Shown: piece by piece, positions 9,962 through 19,190 of the stretch | Position numbering within the stretch: the first letter of the stretch is position 1 | Layout: each line of letters starts with the position of its first letter | From: Undibacterium piscinae | GTDB lineage: Bacteria > Pseudomonadota > Gammaproteobacteria > Burkholderiales > Burkholderiaceae_D | Direction: 5' to 3' | Length of the DNA: 64,000 nt | NCBI GenBank assembly: GCA_003970805.2 | Contig: CP051152.1 | Location: forward strand, 2,790,001 to 2,854,000 | Program-made: the position numbers and the translations under genes | Notes under the pieces: model-generated | Database searches by the model: none | What the model was told of the DNA's origin: nothing | Seen by the model: only the letters and a program-made list of their open reading frames with translations

Positions 9962-9998
9962 AAAAAAGCCCATCGGCAAACGCCAGATGGGCTTTTTT
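9962..9998. terminator. Bidirectional rho-independent terminator
   Basis: A perfect 13-bp stem (9962-9974 with 9986-9998, AAAAAAGCCCATC / GATGGGCTTTTTT) has an 11-base loop. It carries A-tract and T-tract on its two sides, so it can end transcription in both directions. It sits 41 bases after the exporter stop and 15 bases before the stop of the convergent M64 peptidase gene. Confidence 0.92.
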
Positions 9999-10013
9999 AC
10001 GTCTGCGGCCTGC

Positions 10014-11442
10014 TTACTTGCGCGCCGCAGGTTTGGTATATAGGTCGATCACCGTACTGATGCCGTCCTGACACACGCCGCAAAAGGTGGCACTACGATC
10101 AAACATCAGGCATTGCAGTTCCGGACGATAGTAACCTTTGGCTTCATAATTGGCACCCTCAAACGCGCCTACCGTATGCTGGTGTGGCGCTTTCGAAAAT
10201 AGCTCGTTGTTGTAGTTCAGGTCTTCGGTAAATAAGGCACTCATTTCCGCTTCCGGCCGGTTGGCGGCGCGCAATTCAGTGCGGCGCTTCTGATACTCAC
10301 GTGCCTGCGTCTCATAGGTTTCTTTTGGCCAGGTGGTCGGCAAAGGGACGCCGGCCTTGACTTTATTCTTCCATTTCAGCAGAGCCGGATCGCGCATCGC
10401 CGTGACATTCGGTTCCCACGGTTCTTGCCGGCTATCAGACGGCAGATACACCGCCGGCGAGGTGTAATACTCATCGGCCAGTCCGGCAAAATGATGGCCA
10501 AATTCATGCACAAACAAATAATTGGCCCAGTCATTGCCAGCCGCTGCGGTGCTGAACTGACCAAAAATACCGCCACCGCCATAGGTGTCGTTATTCACCA
10601 GGATTTCGATGAACTCGTAAGGGGCATATTGGGCGATATCGCGCAAGGCACGGTTATCGGTCGTAAGCACATAGCGCTCGCTACCGAAAATGTCATAGCG
10701 CGTTCCCAAAGGGGATGCATGATGCACGCCGGTCGATGGGCGTGACACGCCAGATTCTTCGGTAGGCAGCGCCAGCGCCCAGACATTGAAATCCTTGGCG
10801 CGCTCACGGAAAGGCGCAACCTTGAACAGATGATCCGACATGCGACGCGCATCGGCTTCAAATTTGCCCATCTCGGCAGCGGTATAGCCGTCACCAAGTA
10901 TCAGCAAATCGACTTTTTCAGGCGAAGGGCCATTGACGCGAATCGCGATAGGCTTGGCCGGTGCCACTGGCTGCTTGCGCACCACGTCCGGCGCATCGGC
11001 GTCGACATCAACGCTCCAGACGACCGAGAAGGCATTGCGTTCGTCACGCTTGAGGATGCGCACACGCGCTGGCTTGTCAGGTTTAGGAAAACGCACCGAC
11101 TCCTGAAAGCCACGACTGGTACGGGCAGCCTCTTCGGTACTACGCCATTCAGCAAAAATTGTGGAAAACCCGCGTGAATACAGCAGGTCGCCGGTCTTGG
11201 CATCGACCACTTCAACCCGGTTCACGCCCAGGTTGCTATCGTCGAGATTGCGCGCCAGATTGCCTGGCCACGGCAACGGTTCGATCACCCACGCGCTCGA
11301 TCGCATACTGCTCGGCCAGCGCATTCCCGCTATGCATATAGTCGAGGCGCACGGTGGCGGGTGCATTGACGGGCGCGGCTTGCGCCAGATTGGCGGCCAG
11401 CGCGCAGGCGGCGGCCAGATATTGAAATGGGGTCAGGTGCAT
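10014..11442 (-). CDS. Secreted M64-family metallopeptidase, frameshifted near N-terminus
   Basis: A zinc peptidase of the IgA-peptidase M64 family. The core shows LILGDGYTAAEMGKF and the zinc site VHEFGHHFAGLADEYY (HEFGHH with the downstream Glu). The C-terminal CLMFDRSATFCGVCQ has paired cysteines. The true N-terminus is at 11442 with AAGGA upstream. It encodes a signal peptide (FQYLAAACALAANLAQAA) and an N-terminal domain. One extra G in the GGG near 11285 shifts the frame; without it the text reads YAIERVVIEPLPWPGNLAR. Start codons within the long frame lack a signal peptide. It is probably a periplasmic or secreted protease of unknown substrate. No partner gene is evident. Confidence 0.86.
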
Positions 11443-11464
11443 GATAGGTCCTTGTCAGCCCGTT

Positions 11465-11499
11465 TAAAAATAAAAGGCCGCAGGGGATCACCCTGCGGC
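11465..11499 (-). terminator. Rho-independent terminator of the PhoD-like gene
   Basis: A perfect 9-bp stem GCCGCAGGG / CCCTGCGGC (11477-11485 with 11491-11499) has a 5-base loop. On the minus strand it is followed by a T-rich tract (complement of 11465-11475). It lies about 75 bases beyond the stop of the phosphatase gene and ahead of the M64 gene, so the two are separate transcripts. Confidence 0.85.
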
Positions 11500-11574
11500 A
11501 TCGTACGTCATTGTAAACCCGGATAGGATTTACCAATACTTTTACTCAAGCTCAAGCTGCCCGATAAGACCAGG

Positions 11575-13356
11575 CTAGACGTTATCGGTCACCTGCGGCG
11601 AGGTTGATCCCAGCGGCAGGCTGATGCGGGTACGCTTAAGCAAAGGCGAGGCTGGCTTACTACCGTCGGCATTAAGCGGCTTGACCTTGTTGAACTGCAC
11701 CGTAAAACTGGCGGCAGTGACGGTAGCGACCGCATAGCCCTGGGCATCATGATCGGCATAGGCAAAATCCGGATTATGGCCGCGAATCACCGCGTCAAAA
11801 GTTGCCGGCGTCGCCACCAAGGGCTCCAGTGCCGTGCCAGCGGCACCGGCATGCAGGTAATTGTAGAACGAGCTGCTGCTGATACCGGCGGTAACAAAAT
11901 CTACCGCCACTGGCGTACCGATGGCCGGATCCGGATTATCCCTGATGGTGCCGCACTGGAACGCATGCAAGTCACCGGTGATCGCCACCACGTTCTTGAT
12001 GTTTTCCGACTTCAGGTAACCCATCAGTTCGGCGCGGTGCGTAGGATAGCCATCCCAGGCATCGGCATTGACGATATATACCTGGTTGTACGGTGCCGGC
12101 GCAACCGCGCGCAGATCCACCCACATGCGGTTGAGCGTCACCTCATTGCCCCACACTTTCCAGGTCGAGCTACTGCCCTTGAGCGTATCTTTCCACCATT
12201 GGGTCTGAGTCGGGCCGAGTATGCTAGGAGCGCGCTTGAGGACAAAGCTGTCGAGTCCTTCAAACTGTTCCAGCACCGCTTTCGGCACGAAATAACGCGA
12301 GCCTACCGTGTCGTTACCGGTCAGCGGATTATGTCCCAGCGCTTGCGCGATAGCCGCTTCATCCACCGCATGGTCATCGCGGTACAGGCGCTGATCGGTC
12401 ATCACCAAATGCATCAGGGTGCCGAAGCGGAAGTCGCGATAGATGCGGATATTTTCGTAACTGCTGTTGCCAAGGTCGAACGAGACGTCGCCGAAATCGA
12501 TAGGCATATATTCTATCCATGCCTGCGTGGCATTGCGACGGCGCGAAGTTTCCTGCTTATTCTCGTTGCTATAAGTCTGATGATCCTTCCAGCAATCATC
12601 GGAGAATTCATGATCATCCCAGATTGCGATCATAGGGAATTTGCGGTGCAACTCCTGCAAACGCGCATCACCGCGATAGGTGCGGTACAGGGTACGATAA
12701 TCCTCTACGCTATTGGCGTAGATACCGCCGTTAGGCACAGCCAGGCCGTTCGGTAACTTAATCTGGGTATGCGCCGCTTCGGCTTGCGCAGTCTGGAACG
12801 AGGCACCCACGGTCTCATAGATGTAATCGCCCAGATGGACGATGAAGTCCAGCTCTTCAGCGGCCAGCAAATCCATCGCCGACCAGTGGTTGACGCTCCA
12901 GTCCTGGCAAGTCATCCAGGCGAATTTCAATTGTGCGGGAGTGCTGGCGGCAAGCGGAGCGGTCTTGGTCTGACCGGCCACACTGATATCCTCGCCGCTG
13001 ACAAAGCGATAGAAATAACGGGTATCTGCCTTCAGGTTAGTGACTTTGGCGCGTACCGTGAAATCGTATTGGCTGGTAGCCGAGAGTGTGACGCTGGCGA
13101 CCGTAGTCTCAAAACTGGCGGAGGTGGAAACCTCCAGCCGCAAGGAGATGGCAGTCTGGGCGACCGGCCCTATGCAACGGGTCCAGAACACCACGCTGGT
13201 CTCTTTTGGGTCACCGCTGGCAACACCCAGAGGAAAAGTATAGGTGCCTTTCGGTGCTTGCGGTTCACTTGTGCTGCCACCGCAGGCGCTTAGTCCCACC
13301 GTTGCACTGGCCACCGTAAAATACATTGCGCTGCGTATAAAATGTCGCCTATCCAT
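11575..13356 (-). CDS. PhoD-like alkaline phosphatase / phosphodiesterase
   Basis: About 590 residues of the PhoD family (metallophosphatase exported by Tat). The start at 13356 gives MDRRHFIRSAMYFTVASATV with a twin-arginine-like RRHF motif and a Cys-containing SACGGS that could be a lipobox. The ATG 36 bases upstream has no good ribosome site. An N-terminal beta-sandwich (PhoD_N) precedes the catalytic core: WMTCQDWSVNHWSAM, FIVHLGDYIYE, IAIWDDHEFSDDCWKD and VVAITGDLHAFQCG supply metal ligands. It hydrolyses phosphomono- or diesters in the periplasm, typically under phosphate limitation. I see no clear pho box upstream. Its own terminator follows the gene. Confidence 0.92.
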   Translation of the reverse strand: MDRRHFIRSAMYFTVASATVGLSACGGSTSEPQAPKGTYTFPLGVASGDPKETSVVFWTRCIGPVAQTAISLRLEVSTSASFETTVASVTLSATSQYDFTVRAKVTNLKADTRYFYRFVSGEDISVAGQTKTAPLAASTPAQLKFAWMTCQDWSVNHWSAMDLLAAEELDFIVHLGDYIYETVGASFQTAQAEAAHTQIKLPNGLAVPNGGIYANSVEDYRTLYRTYRGDARLQELHRKFPMIAIWDDHEFSDDCWKDHQTYSNENKQETSRRRNATQAWIEYMPIDFGDVSFDLGNSSYENIRIYRDFRFGTLMHLVMTDQRLYRDDHAVDEAAIAQALGHNPLTGNDTVGSRYFVPKAVLEQFEGLDSFVLKRAPSILGPTQTQWWKDTLKGSSSTWKVWGNEVTLNRMWVDLRAVAPAPYNQVYIVNADAWDGYPTHRAELMGYLKSENIKNVVAITGDLHAFQCGTIRDNPDPAIGTPVAVDFVTAGISSSSFYNYLHAGAAGTALEPLVATPATFDAVIRGHNPDFAYADHDAQGYAVATVTAASFTVQFNKVKPLNADGSKPASPLLKRTRISLPLGSTSPQVTDNV

Positions 13357-13455
13357 GTTCTCTGGTCTCTCTCTTGTGGTTTGGTTTGCCATGATGGCCG
13401 AATGTTTTTTTAAACCAAGTGTAGAGACTGAACGACGCTGGCGTATTGTTGGTTT

Positions 13456-14604
13456 ATGACAGGTGCTTTGTTAGATCACGCCAAAAACTGGGCCTGGCTC
13501 ACGGGGGCAATCAAGTGGCGTTATATGGCGGTTTATTCGCTTTGCCTTTGTCCGCTCAAACCGGCTCGTTCTTTCGATAGCGGTAGCCAATCACTTCGCC
13601 TTGCCTGGCCTTGGCGTAAAGCCTACTGGCAAGGCTGGGTTTCATGCGTACGCGATTATGGACAAACCCGTGGCGGCATGGCGGCAGCGGCCACTGCGCT
13701 TGGGCTGATTTTGGCGGCGCTAGAAATTTCTCTTTCTTTCGATAATGCGGTAGTCAATGCATCTATCTTAAAAAACTGGAATGACTACTGGCAAGGCCTG
13801 TTTCATTTTGCTGGCGGTGTTTGGGATGCGCTTGCTATTTCCCCTGCTGATCGTGGCACAGGCCGCTGATCTCGGCATGCTGGAGGTAGGGCGACTAGCT
13901 CTACATAACCCCAAAGAATTTTCCACTCATCTGATGGCTCACCATGCAGAAGTGGCGGCATTTGGCGGAGTCTATTGCTGGTATTCCTGAATTTTGTATT
14001 GGATGGAAAAAAGGAATTGCACTGGTTAGGCCATATGGAAGAAAAACTTGCCATGTTCGGCAAGATAGGTTCGGTTCCGGTCCTGATCTCTTTAGCGGTG
14101 GTGCTAACGAGTACTAATCTGGTCGGCCCAACCCAGCAGTTGGCCGTGTTATTGGCCGGAGTGTGGGGCATCATCACCTATGTCGGCGTCGATTTTCTGA
14201 GCAGCTTACTGGAAAAAGAAGAAATTACCGGTGTCAATCTCGGTGGCGTCGTAAAACGCGGCGGCATAGGCGGCTTTCTCTACCTGGAAGTCTTGGATGC
14301 ATCGTTCTCTTTTGATGGCGTTATCGGTGCCTTTGCCATCACCAGCGATGTGGTCTTGATCATGCTCGGCCTGGCCATCGGTGCCCTGTTTGTGCGTGCC
14401 ATGACGGTCTATCTGGTACGCCATGGCACCTTGGAAAAATATATCTACCTGGAACATGGCGCGCATTACGCCATCGGCATTTTGGCGCTGATCATGTTTG
14501 CCAGCATCAAGTACCACATCCCTGAACTGTTTACCGGCTTAGTCGGCGTAAGCTTTATTTTCGCCTCGCTATGGTCTTCGATTAAACATCAAAACGCGCG
14601 ATAG
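13456..14604 (+). pseudogene. DUF475-family integral membrane protein, two frameshifts
   Basis: Three successive frames reconstruct a polytopic membrane protein of the DUF475 family (TerC/YkoY-like). They are LAALEISLSFDNAVVNASIL to about 13800, then ILLAVFGMRLLFPLLIVAQA to about 13970, then LLVFLNFVLDGKKELHW to the end at 14604. The last part contains EVLDASFSFDGVIGAFAIT, the second copy of the acidic ExxxSFD repeat typical of this superfamily. The first shift fits one extra base near 13802 and the second one missing base near 13972. Such proteins are implicated in metal-ion handling or export. Either the gene is dead or the assembly carries two errors; the rest reads as well conserved. Confidence 0.8.
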
Positions 14605-14609
14605 CCGCC

Positions 14610-15761
14610 TTAAATCACTTGTTTAGCCAGTAGCGCGGCAATCCGCTCCGGTGCAATCTGCCAGTCTTTGAGTATCGCCTCGCTATGCTGGCCCGGAGTG
14701 GCCGGTGGCGCGCTCACTTCAGGAGTGCTGCGGCTAAAGCGTGGTGCCGGCGCTGGTTGACTGACTCCGGCTACTTCGATAAAGCTGCCGCGCGCCTGAT
14801 TATGCGGATGCAGCGGCGCTGTCGCCATATCCAATACCGGAGCAAAGCACACTTCACTGCCTTCCATCAACAGACACCATTCTTGCTGCGTTTTTCGCAG
14901 GAAGATAGCGGCAATTTTTTGTTTCAGCGTTGGCCATTGCGTGACATCCATCTGCGCATCAAAGGCCGGATCGCTGATGTCGCACAAGCGCAATAACAAG
15001 GCGTAAAACTGCGGCTCTATCGCACCTATCGAGACAAATTTGCCATCGGCGCAAGCATAAGTATCGTAAAAATGCGCACCGCCATCGAGCAGATTGGCAG
15101 CGCGTTGATCGCTCCAGGAACCAAATGCGCGAAAGCCGTAAATCATTGCGCCCAGCAAGGCTGAACCTTCTACCATGGCGGCATCGATCACCTGCCCTTT
15201 GCCGGAAGTGCGCGCCTCCAGTAAAGCGCACACCACGCCAAACGCCAGCATCATGGCTCCACCGCCAAAATCACCGACCAAATTGAGCGGTGGTGCCGGT
15301 GGCGTATCGGCGCGCCCCATGGCTTGCAGCATCCCACTCAGCGCGAGGTAATTGATATCGTGGCCGGCCGCCTTGGCCAGCGGGCCGGTCTGACCCCAAC
15401 CGGTAATACGGCCATACACCAGCTTAGGATTACGCTCCTGACAAGGCTGCGGCCCCAAGCCCAGACGCTCCATCACGCCGGGACGGAAACCCTCGATCAG
15501 CACATCGGCTTGCGCCACCAGGTCTAGCATCAGTTCGCGCGCCTCGGGCTGCTTGAGATCGAGCGCCAGCGAGCGCCGGCCGCGCGCCATCACGTCAAAT
15601 TTAGTCCCCAGCATAGGGAAGGGATTAGCCGCGCCGGGTACCGCTTTGCGGTCTATCCGTATCACTTCGGCCCCCATGTCGGCCAGCATCATGGCAGCGA
15701 ACGGGCATGGGCCAAGACCCACCATTTCTATTACGCGTAGTCCTGCTAAGGGTCCGGCCAT
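14610..15761 (-). CDS. CaiB/BaiF family CoA-transferase (alpha-methylacyl-CoA racemase-like)
   Basis: A 383-residue type III CoA-transferase or racemase. The start at 15761 ([20 protein letters not shown]) is the family N-terminus with AGAGGA upstream; an 18-residue longer frame adds nothing conserved. Motifs: [28 protein letters not shown] with the adjacent [20 protein letters not shown], and [20 protein letters not shown], which holds the catalytic Asp/His region. It is the third gene of the acyl-CoA cluster, after a hairpin at 15821. The likely role is racemising 2-methyl-branched acyl-CoA or moving CoA between acids, as part of branched-chain, bile-acid or terpenoid degradation. The substrate cannot be told from sequence. 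Confidence 0.92.
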   Translation of the reverse strand: MAGPLAGLRVIEMVGLGPCPFAAMMLADMGAEVIRIDRKAVPGAANPFPMLGTKFDVMARGRRSLALDLKQPEARELMLDLVAQADVLIEGFRPGVMERLGLGPQPCQERNPKLVYGRITGWGQTGPLAKAAGHDINYLALSGMLQAMGRADTPPAPPLNLVGDFGGGAMMLAFGVVCALLEARTSGKGQVIDAAMVEGSALLGAMIYGFRAFGSWSDQRAANLLDGGAHFYDTYACADGKFVSIGAIEPQFYALLLRLCDISDPAFDAQMDVTQWPTLKQKIAAIFLRKTQQEWCLLMEGSEVCFAPVLDMATAPLHPHNQARGSFIEVAGVSQPAPAPRFSRSTPEVSAPPATPGQHSEAILKDWQIAPERIAALLAKQVI

Positions 15762-15820
15762 TGTTGATCCTCTATCCTGATTGCGCATAAAATGCTCCGA
15801 GCTTAGGAGTGACACAAAAC

Positions 15821-15849
15821 TATCCCTGCAAGGCGCACCGGCAGGGATA
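15821..15849 (-). terminator. Hairpin between acyl-CoA dehydrogenase and CoA-transferase genes
   Basis: A 9-bp perfect stem TATCCCTGC / GCAGGGATA (15821-15829 with 15841-15849) is followed on the minus strand by GTTTTGTG. It has the look of a weak intrinsic terminator or an mRNA-stabilising hairpin. It could lower expression of the CoA-transferase relative to the two genes upstream. Confidence 0.6.
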
Positions 15850-15867
15850 ATTTTGTATCAGCCATAA

Positions 15868-17010
15868 CTACAAAGACCGGGCGATGATTTCCTTCATGAC
15901 TTCATTGGCACCGCCGTAAATCTTTTGCACCCTGGCGTCCACATACATCTGGGCAATCGGATATTCCAGCATATAGCCATAGCCGCCAAACAATTGCAGA
16001 CACTGATCGACCACTTTACACTGCAAATCGGAAATCCAGTATTTCGCCATCGAAGCTAACTCGGCATCCATGCGCCCTTCTATCATATCGACGATACAGC
16101 GATCGATGAAGGTACGCGCAATCGTCGCTTCGGTCTTGATTTCCGCCAGCACAAAACGCGTGTTCTGCATCTCTATCAGTGCCTGGCCAAAAGCCTTGCG
16201 CTGCTTGCAGTGCTCTACCGTCAGACGCAAGGCGCGCTCGATACTTGCCACCCCGCCCACACCCAAAATCGTGCGCTCGTAAGGCAGCTCGGTCATCAGT
16301 TGGCTAAAGCCTTTGCCTTCGACGCCACCCAAAATGTTTTCTACCGGCACCCGGATATTATCGAAGAACAACTCGCAGGTATCCTGCCCCTTTTGGCCCA
16401 TTTTTTCGAGTATGCGGCCGACCTTGAAGCCCGCGCAATCCTTGGTTTCCAGCAGCAGCAAAGAAACCCCCTTGGCACCGGCCTCAGGATCAGTCTTGCA
16501 AACGACGACGATCAGATCGGCCAGATAACCGTTAGAGATAAAGGTCTTGGAACCATTCAGCAGATACGCATCGCCCTCTCGCAAAGCGGTGCTGCGTATG
16601 CCTTTCAGATCAGATCCGGCACCCGGTTCAGACATGGCGATCGCCGCCACCATCTCACCGCTGGCCAGCTTCGGCAGGTATTTTTCTTTCTGCGCCTGAG
16701 TACCCTGGTTTAACAGGTAATGCGCGACAATCGCATGGACATGAATCCCGAAAGCGCTATCACCGGCAGTCGCAAGCTCTTCAAACACCACGCACTGATA
16801 GGCAAAATTGCCGCCCGAGCCGCCGTATTCTTCCGGGATATCGGCCAATAGCATCCCCATCTCGCCGGCCTTATTCCACAGCTTGCGGTCTACATGTTGC
16901 TGCTGCTTCCAGGCTTCCTGATGCGGCGTCATTTCGCTATCGATAAAATGCCTTACGGCATCGCGAAAACCGTCCAGTTCCGGGGTCATCCATGCTGAGC
17001 TGTAATTCAT
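15868..17010 (-). CDS. Acyl-CoA dehydrogenase
   Basis: A 380-residue flavoprotein of the acyl-CoA dehydrogenase superfamily. The sequence shows the FAD-binding AIAMSEPGAGSDLKGIRSTA, the LNGSKTFISNGYLADLI segment, and LQLFGGYGYMLEYPIAQMYV. The C-terminal KIYGGANEVMKEIIARSL matches the usual IYxGxxEI/VM motif, whose Glu is the catalytic base in the short-chain subfamily. It carries out alpha,beta-dehydrogenation of an acyl-CoA with electron transfer to ETF. It begins 38 bases after the thiolase stop and is presumably co-transcribed with it. Chain-length preference cannot be inferred. Confidence 0.95.
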   Translation of the reverse strand: MNYSSAWMTPELDGFRDAVRHFIDSEMTPHQEAWKQQQHVDRKLWNKAGEMGMLLADIPEEYGGSGGNFAYQCVVFEELATAGDSAFGIHVHAIVAHYLLNQGTQAQKEKYLPKLASGEMVAAIAMSEPGAGSDLKGIRSTALREGDAYLLNGSKTFISNGYLADLIVVVCKTDPEAGAKGVSLLLLETKDCAGFKVGRILEKMGQKGQDTCELFFDNIRVPVENILGGVEGKGFSQLMTELPYERTILGVGGVASIERALRLTVEHCKQRKAFGQALIEMQNTRFVLAEIKTEATIARTFIDRCIVDMIEGRMDAELASMAKYWISDLQCKVVDQCLQLFGGYGYMLEYPIAQMYVDARVQKIYGGANEVMKEIIARSL

Positions 17011-17047
17011 CGTCGTCTTCCTTTTAAATTATTTTTGGTACTGGCGA

Positions 17048-18241
17048 TCAAGACGCCCGGTACATGGTCACTACACATGCGCCACCCAGACCCAGGTTAT
17101 GTTGCAAGGCCACTTGCGCGCCTGCCACCTGACGGTCACCGGCGCTGCCGCGCAACTGATGGGTCAGCTCAAAACATTGCGCCAGGCCGGTTGCGCCCAG
17201 CGGATGGCCTTTTGATAGCAAGCCACCGGAAGGATTGGTGACCACCTTGCCGCCATAGGTATTGTCGCCATCACAGATAAATTTATCCGCGCCGCCTTCC
17301 GGACAAAGGCCCAGCGCTTCGTAGGTAATCAGCTCGTTATGCGCGAAACAGTCATGTAATTCGACCACATCGAGATCCTCCGGGCCCAGGCCCGCTTGGC
17401 GGTACACCTGTTCGGCCGCTGCCTTGCTCATGTCGTAACCGACCACACGCATCATGTCATCAGATTCAAAGGTAGCCGGTGTATCGGTGGTCATGGCTTG
17501 CGCAGCGATATACACGCTGGTGTTCAAGCCACGCGATTTGGCAAAGGACTCGGACACCAGCACCGCCGCCGCCGCGCCGCAGGTTGGCGGACATGCCATC
17601 AGCTTGGTCATCACGCCTGGCCATATCATGGTGGAATTGAGTACATCGTCGGCTGTCACAACCTGCTTGAATAAGGCCAGCGGATTATTTGCGGCATGGC
17701 GGCTGGCCTTGGCGCGAATTTTGGCGAAAGCGTCCAGCGGGGTACCGTATTTTTGCATGTGCGCCAGACCGGCGCCGCCAAAATAACGCAACGCCAGCGG
17801 AATCTGCGGCATACCAACCAGCTTATCGGTGACCTCATCGAAGGCATCGAACGGGCTAGGGCGATCCTGGAAAATCGAACCCAGAGCGCCCGCACTCATC
17901 TGCTCAAAACCCAGCACCAGCACGCAATCGAGCGCGCCGCTGGCGATCGCCTGACGTGCCAGAAACAAGGCGGTAGAGCCGGTCGAACAATTATTGTTGA
18001 CGTTAAATACCGGAATCCCCGTCATGCCGACCTTATACAGTGCCTTCTGGCCGCTGGTGGAATCGCCATATACATAGCCGACATAGGCTTGCTGTATATC
18101 CTCGTAAGCGAGGCCTGCATCGGCCAGTGCCATGCGCGCGGCGGCAGCCCCCATCTCGTCATACGGCGCCGTAGCGCTAGGTTTGGTGAAAGGGATCATA
18201 CCAACGCCAGACACAAATACTGGATGACTCTGATGACTCAT
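17048..18241 (-). CDS. SCP-x/lipid-transfer-protein type thiolase
   Basis: A 397-residue thiolase of the lipid-transfer (SCP-2/SCP-x) clade. The nucleophilic cysteine lies in NVNNNCSTGSTALFLA. HDCFAHNELITYEALGL and NPSGGLLSKGHPLGATGLAQ carry the conserved histidines and glycine loop. The C-terminal QVALQHNLGLGGACVVTMYR has the second, usually catalytic, cysteine. These enzymes cleave 3-ketoacyl-CoA, often of branched or steroid side chains, which fits the neighbouring CaiB-type racemase. It is the first gene of the cluster and is divergent from the TetR regulator, with operator candidates between them. Confidence 0.94.
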   Translation of the reverse strand: MSHQSHPVFVSGVGMIPFTKPSATAPYDEMGAAAARMALADAGLAYEDIQQAYVGYVYGDSTSGQKALYKVGMTGIPVFNVNNNCSTGSTALFLARQAIASGALDCVLVLGFEQMSAGALGSIFQDRPSPFDAFDEVTDKLVGMPQIPLALRYFGGAGLAHMQKYGTPLDAFAKIRAKASRHAANNPLALFKQVVTADDVLNSTMIWPGVMTKLMACPPTCGAAAAVLVSESFAKSRGLNTSVYIAAQAMTTDTPATFESDDMMRVVGYDMSKAAAEQVYRQAGLGPEDLDVVELHDCFAHNELITYEALGLCPEGGADKFICDGDNTYGGKVVTNPSGGLLSKGHPLGATGLAQCFELTHQLRGSAGDRQVAGAQVALQHNLGLGGACVVTMYRAS

Positions 18242-18279
18242 AAGGGCTCCTGAATAATTTTTGTGGATTAAAGAGTGAT

Positions 18280-18325
18280 TAGGTCAATCGACCTATAGCT
18301 GACAAATTATAGGTCAGCCGTACTA
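18280..18325. promoter_or_regulatory. Candidate TetR operator pair in the divergent promoter
   Basis: TAGGTCAATCGACCTA (18280-18295) is a perfect 6-bp inverted repeat around a 4-base spacer. A degenerate second copy, TAGGTCAGCCGTACTA, lies at 18310-18325, 30 bases on, which is about three helical turns. Both lie between the thiolase start (18241) and the regulator start (18375), where an autoregulating TetR protein would bind. This is seen directly as symmetry; the binding is inferred. Confidence 0.65.
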
Positions 18326-18374
18326 TTTGTCAATGGGTGTGGGATAATTTCATCACTTTCACATTTGCGCTTTC

Positions 18375-19035
18375 ATGACTACCATCGCCCCCCTCACCAC
18401 CGTCACCAAGACCAGCACCGCGCTCAAGAGCAAAACCTCGGTCACCACCGAAAAAGGCCTGGGACGTGCCCAGGAAATCTTGCATGCGGCACGCCTGATC
18501 TTTGCCGCCGAAGGCTATGCCGGGCTAAGCATGCGACGCGTCGCCAGTGATGTAGGCATCAGCCTGAGCAATGTCCAGCATTACTACAAGAGCAAAGATC
18601 TGCTGATCGAAGCCATGCTGCAGTTCACCATGAACACCTTTCAGGCCAAGCTGGACGCCATCGCACAAAACATGGATGGTTCCACCCGCATCGAGCAACT
18701 CGACCTGAGCATGCAAATGTTTCTTGATGAACTTAGCGACCCGGTAACCCATGGAGTATTTTTTGAAATCTGGGCGCTGGCTGAACGCAACGCGTTTGCC
18801 TCGGATCTGATGGGTAAGATGCTGGCACGCGAAAGGAAGGCGATCTACAAATTAATTCAGGGCATGTCATCCGAGATTTCGGATGAGCAAGCGATGTTGC
18901 GTGCCATCCTCATCGTGGCGCAGGTCGAGGGTTTGATGCTGTTCCGCTTGCATAAGCACGGCAAAAAAAAATGAAGTGGCGACTATCCATGCGGCCTTGC
19001 GCAAAGCCGTGATGAATCTGGCGACGGTCCCTTAA
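18375..19035 (+). CDS. TetR/AcrR family transcriptional regulator, C-terminus frameshifted
   Basis: The HTH lies within about residues 30-80: ILHAARLIFAAEGYAGLSMR then RVASDVGISLSNVQHYYKSK, the TetR recognition helix region. The ligand domain follows. The frame stops at 18974 directly after a run of nine A (18963-18971). With eight A it continues KKNEVATIHAALRKAVMN to a stop at 19035, a natural TetR C-terminal helix. The loss may therefore be only an assembly slip. It is divergent from the acyl-CoA operon and probably represses it until an acyl-CoA or related inducer binds. Confidence 0.9.
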
Positions 19036-19190
19036 ACCGCTAACAGTAAGATCGGAGAGATAAACCAGATAGACGATATCGTCGACCTGAATAGCAGAGC
19101 TCCCGACTGCGTCAGGCAAGGCTCTATTAATCTTGCTTTATTTTCATTACTCCACTAGCATGGACGGGTGTTTTTCCTCCCACACCGCCC

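Noticed and set aside
1..10000. Exosortase A and PEP-CTERM sorting-signal proteins
   Set aside because: Looked for in the exopolysaccharide locus and across the window; no exosortase-like multi-TM gene and no protein ending with a PEP-TM-basic tail was found.
11749..12756. 335-residue plus-strand open frame
   Set aside because: Antisense to the PhoD-like phosphatase; Arg/His/Ile-rich shadow composition.
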